From assembly GCA_024291935.2 (NCBI GenBank), contig CM044322.1, forward strand, positions 66,021,405-66,085,404: 64,000 nt of DNA, in the 5' to 3' direction. The first letter of the stretch is position 1. Each line of letters starts with the position of its first letter. Position numbers and translations under genes: made by a program. This DNA is from Okapia johnstoni (Eukaryota > Chordata > Mammalia > Artiodactyla > Giraffidae). This document shows, one piece after another, positions 63,931-64,000 of this stretch. The notes below the pieces were generated by a model. That model was not told the DNA's origin. It saw nothing but the letters and a program-made list of their open reading frames with translations, and ran no database searches.

Positions 63931-64000
63931 TACTTGAAAATGATCTTTGCAGAAGTAAGTGAGATGTAAGTTAAGATGAGTTTATATGGACTAGAGGCTT
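63931..64000. other. Right window edge
   Basis: Seventy bases after the L1; no feature recognised. Confidence 0.5.

Overview
The window is a stretch of mammalian non-coding DNA, almost certainly from a ruminant (cattle, sheep or goat type). Three repeat families restricted to ruminants recur throughout it: BovB (RTE-type LINE), Bov-tA (tRNA-like head fused to a BovB-derived Bov-A unit) and BOV-A2 (dimeric Bov-A with a GCT-repeat end). Cetartiodactyl L1 is also abundant. I find no protein-coding host gene, no intact open reading frame of a known host protein, no tRNA or rRNA gene, no CpG island and no CRISPR-like array. Every longer reading frame I examined is a decayed retrotransposon ORF, its opposite-strand shadow, or repeat-derived. 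Family calls rest on recognising known consensus text by eye; divergence could not be measured.

Layout. 1-9.7 kb: a BovB 3' end, an old antisense L1 (about 1.14-3.28 kb) hit by two SINEs and a younger L1 end, then a sense L1 (about 4.66-8.08 kb) that keeps 5' UTR and late ORF2 but lacks ORF1, carrying a Bov-tA and a BOV-A2, each with target-site duplications (TSDs). 9.7-27.9 kb: mostly AT-rich, older DNA with a perfect-TSD BovB (11.0-12.0 kb), an antisense BovB (16.7-18.1 kb), scattered SINEs and microsatellites. 27.9-35.6 kb: a BovB with the internal inversion expected from twin priming, then a near full-length sense BovB containing its own nested L1 end. 37.7-42.2 kb: an old antisense L1 broken by two SINEs and two BovBs, followed by a Tc1/mariner-like element (42.28-42.78 kb). 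42.8-46.9 kb: largely repeat-free. 47.0-50.7 kb: a near full-length sense BovB inserted in an older antisense BovB. 53.1-61.9 kb: an ancient L2 split by a near complete antisense L1, itself split by a BovB and a BOV-A2. 62.4-63.9 kb: another antisense L1.

The elements interact historically rather than functionally. LINE proteins (L1 and BovB endonuclease/reverse transcriptase) made the insertions, SINEs used them in trans, and nesting gives relative dates: L2 and old L1 first, then ruminant L1 and BovB, then Bov-tA and BOV-A2. The observations most worth a second look are the twin-primed BovB, a roughly 220-bp inverted repeat with about 53-bp tandem units in the 5' UTR of the antisense L1, the BovB-in-BovB and L1-in-BovB nests, a BovB insertion apparently lacking a TSD, and a 46-bp uninterrupted alternating purine-pyrimidine tract. 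I see no evidence for a novel multi-gene system here.
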